A DNA stretch of 64,000 nt, taken from positions 1,302,001 to 1,366,000 of the forward strand of contig JALJCQ010000017.1 in NCBI GenBank assembly GCA_023091665.1, read 5' to 3'. The stretch is from Pythium myriotylum (Eukaryota; Oomycota; Peronosporomycetes; Pythiales; Pythiaceae). Each line of letters starts with the position of its first letter. Within the stretch, counting starts at the first letter, position 1. Made by a program: the position numbers and the translations under genes. This document shows, piece by piece, positions 63,764 through 64,000 of this stretch. The notes beneath the pieces were generated by a model. That model was not told the origin of the DNA and searched no databases. It saw only the letters and a list, made by a program, of their open reading frames with translations.

Positions 63764-64000
63764 TCAGGTCCGCGAGCGTGTCGCGATTGCCTCTGTTCCA
63801 GGATGGGACGGCACTTCAATGCACTTGATCTTTGTATGCTCGGAGCTTCCCTTTGCGGCCGTTGGAAAGAACCGCAGAATCGCACCTTCACGCAACATCG
63901 CCATGAGGAACAGTGGCGCCTCTACAATGTTATACTTATCCATATCATACTGCACAGGTTCTAGCTCAAAGGTCGGGATCAAGGCCGACTTGGACACCGG
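63764..64000 (-). CDS. C-terminal fragment of a gene running off the right edge, family not recognised
   Basis: An open frame enters from the window end and stops at 63764, giving 78 residues: VSKSALIPTFELEPVQYDMD, then YNIVEAPLFLMAMLREGAIL and a basic, unstructured-looking tail. It lies 106 bases before the AMPK beta ATG on the same strand. Too short to name. Confidence 0.45.
   Translation of the reverse strand, partial: PVSKSALIPTFELEPVQYDMDKYNIVEAPLFLMAMLREGAILRFFPTAAKGSSEHTKIKCIEVPSHPGTEAIATRSRT

Overview
The window is eukaryotic nuclear DNA, most likely from a flagellate (zoosporic) oomycete of the Phytophthora/Pythium kind. The evidence is: dense genes on both strands with short GT-AG introns (about 55-95 bases); a secreted copper monooxygenase of the oomycete family AA17; a folate-biopterin transporter of the type expanded in oomycetes; and flagellar genes (IFT52, TMEM17, B9D1), which fit a zoospore-forming species and argue against a downy mildew that has lost its flagella. 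The species cannot be named from this sequence alone. I rebuilt gene models by joining open frames across introns and comparing them with remembered families. No search was run.

Layout. 1-7 kb: a 5' piece of METAP2 (minus strand), UCHL5, NEDD8/RUB1, ARFRP1, mitochondrial uS5, then a second, complete METAP2 in opposite orientation. 296 bases of the two METAP2 copies are exactly identical. 8-20 kb: acid lipase, two proteins without recognised family, a nitroreductase, a folate-biopterin transporter, TIM23 and PHB2. 20.8-31 kb: ribosomal protein uS4, VPS41 (HOPS) with a frame break near its start, an AA17 LPMO broken by a one-base frameshift, a COPI-associated membrane protein and a seven-span membrane protein. 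31-38 kb: TMEM17, elongin C, a small membrane protein, ERH, IFT52, a short coiled-coil protein, NTF2 and an FSH1-type hydrolase, followed by a 152-base tandem repeat. 38-46 kb: a CLC channel/transporter, DENR with a duplicated N-terminal module, an unknown protein, DPM3 and a small-conductance (SK)-like potassium channel. 47-64 kb: TFIIB, a CHIC/GOLGA7-like protein, RAD6, ARMC6, VMA22/CCDC115, RGP1, a large membrane protein with leucine-rich repeats, choline-phosphate cytidylyltransferase, B9D1, pinin with a SAP domain, TMEM258/OST5, AMPK beta and the 3' end of one more gene.

Most genes are housekeeping and are not arranged in functional operons. Themes that recur are membrane traffic (ARFRP1, VPS41, RGP1, VMA22, COPI-associated), ER glycosylation (DPM3, TMEM258), ubiquitin and ubiquitin-like biology (UCHL5, NEDD8, elongin C, RAD6), mitochondria (uS5, TIM23, PHB2) and the flagellum (IFT52, TMEM17, B9D1). 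Several neighbours are divergent and share short intergenic promoters with CCAAT/ATTGG boxes. I found no tRNA or rRNA gene, CRISPR array or intact transposon.
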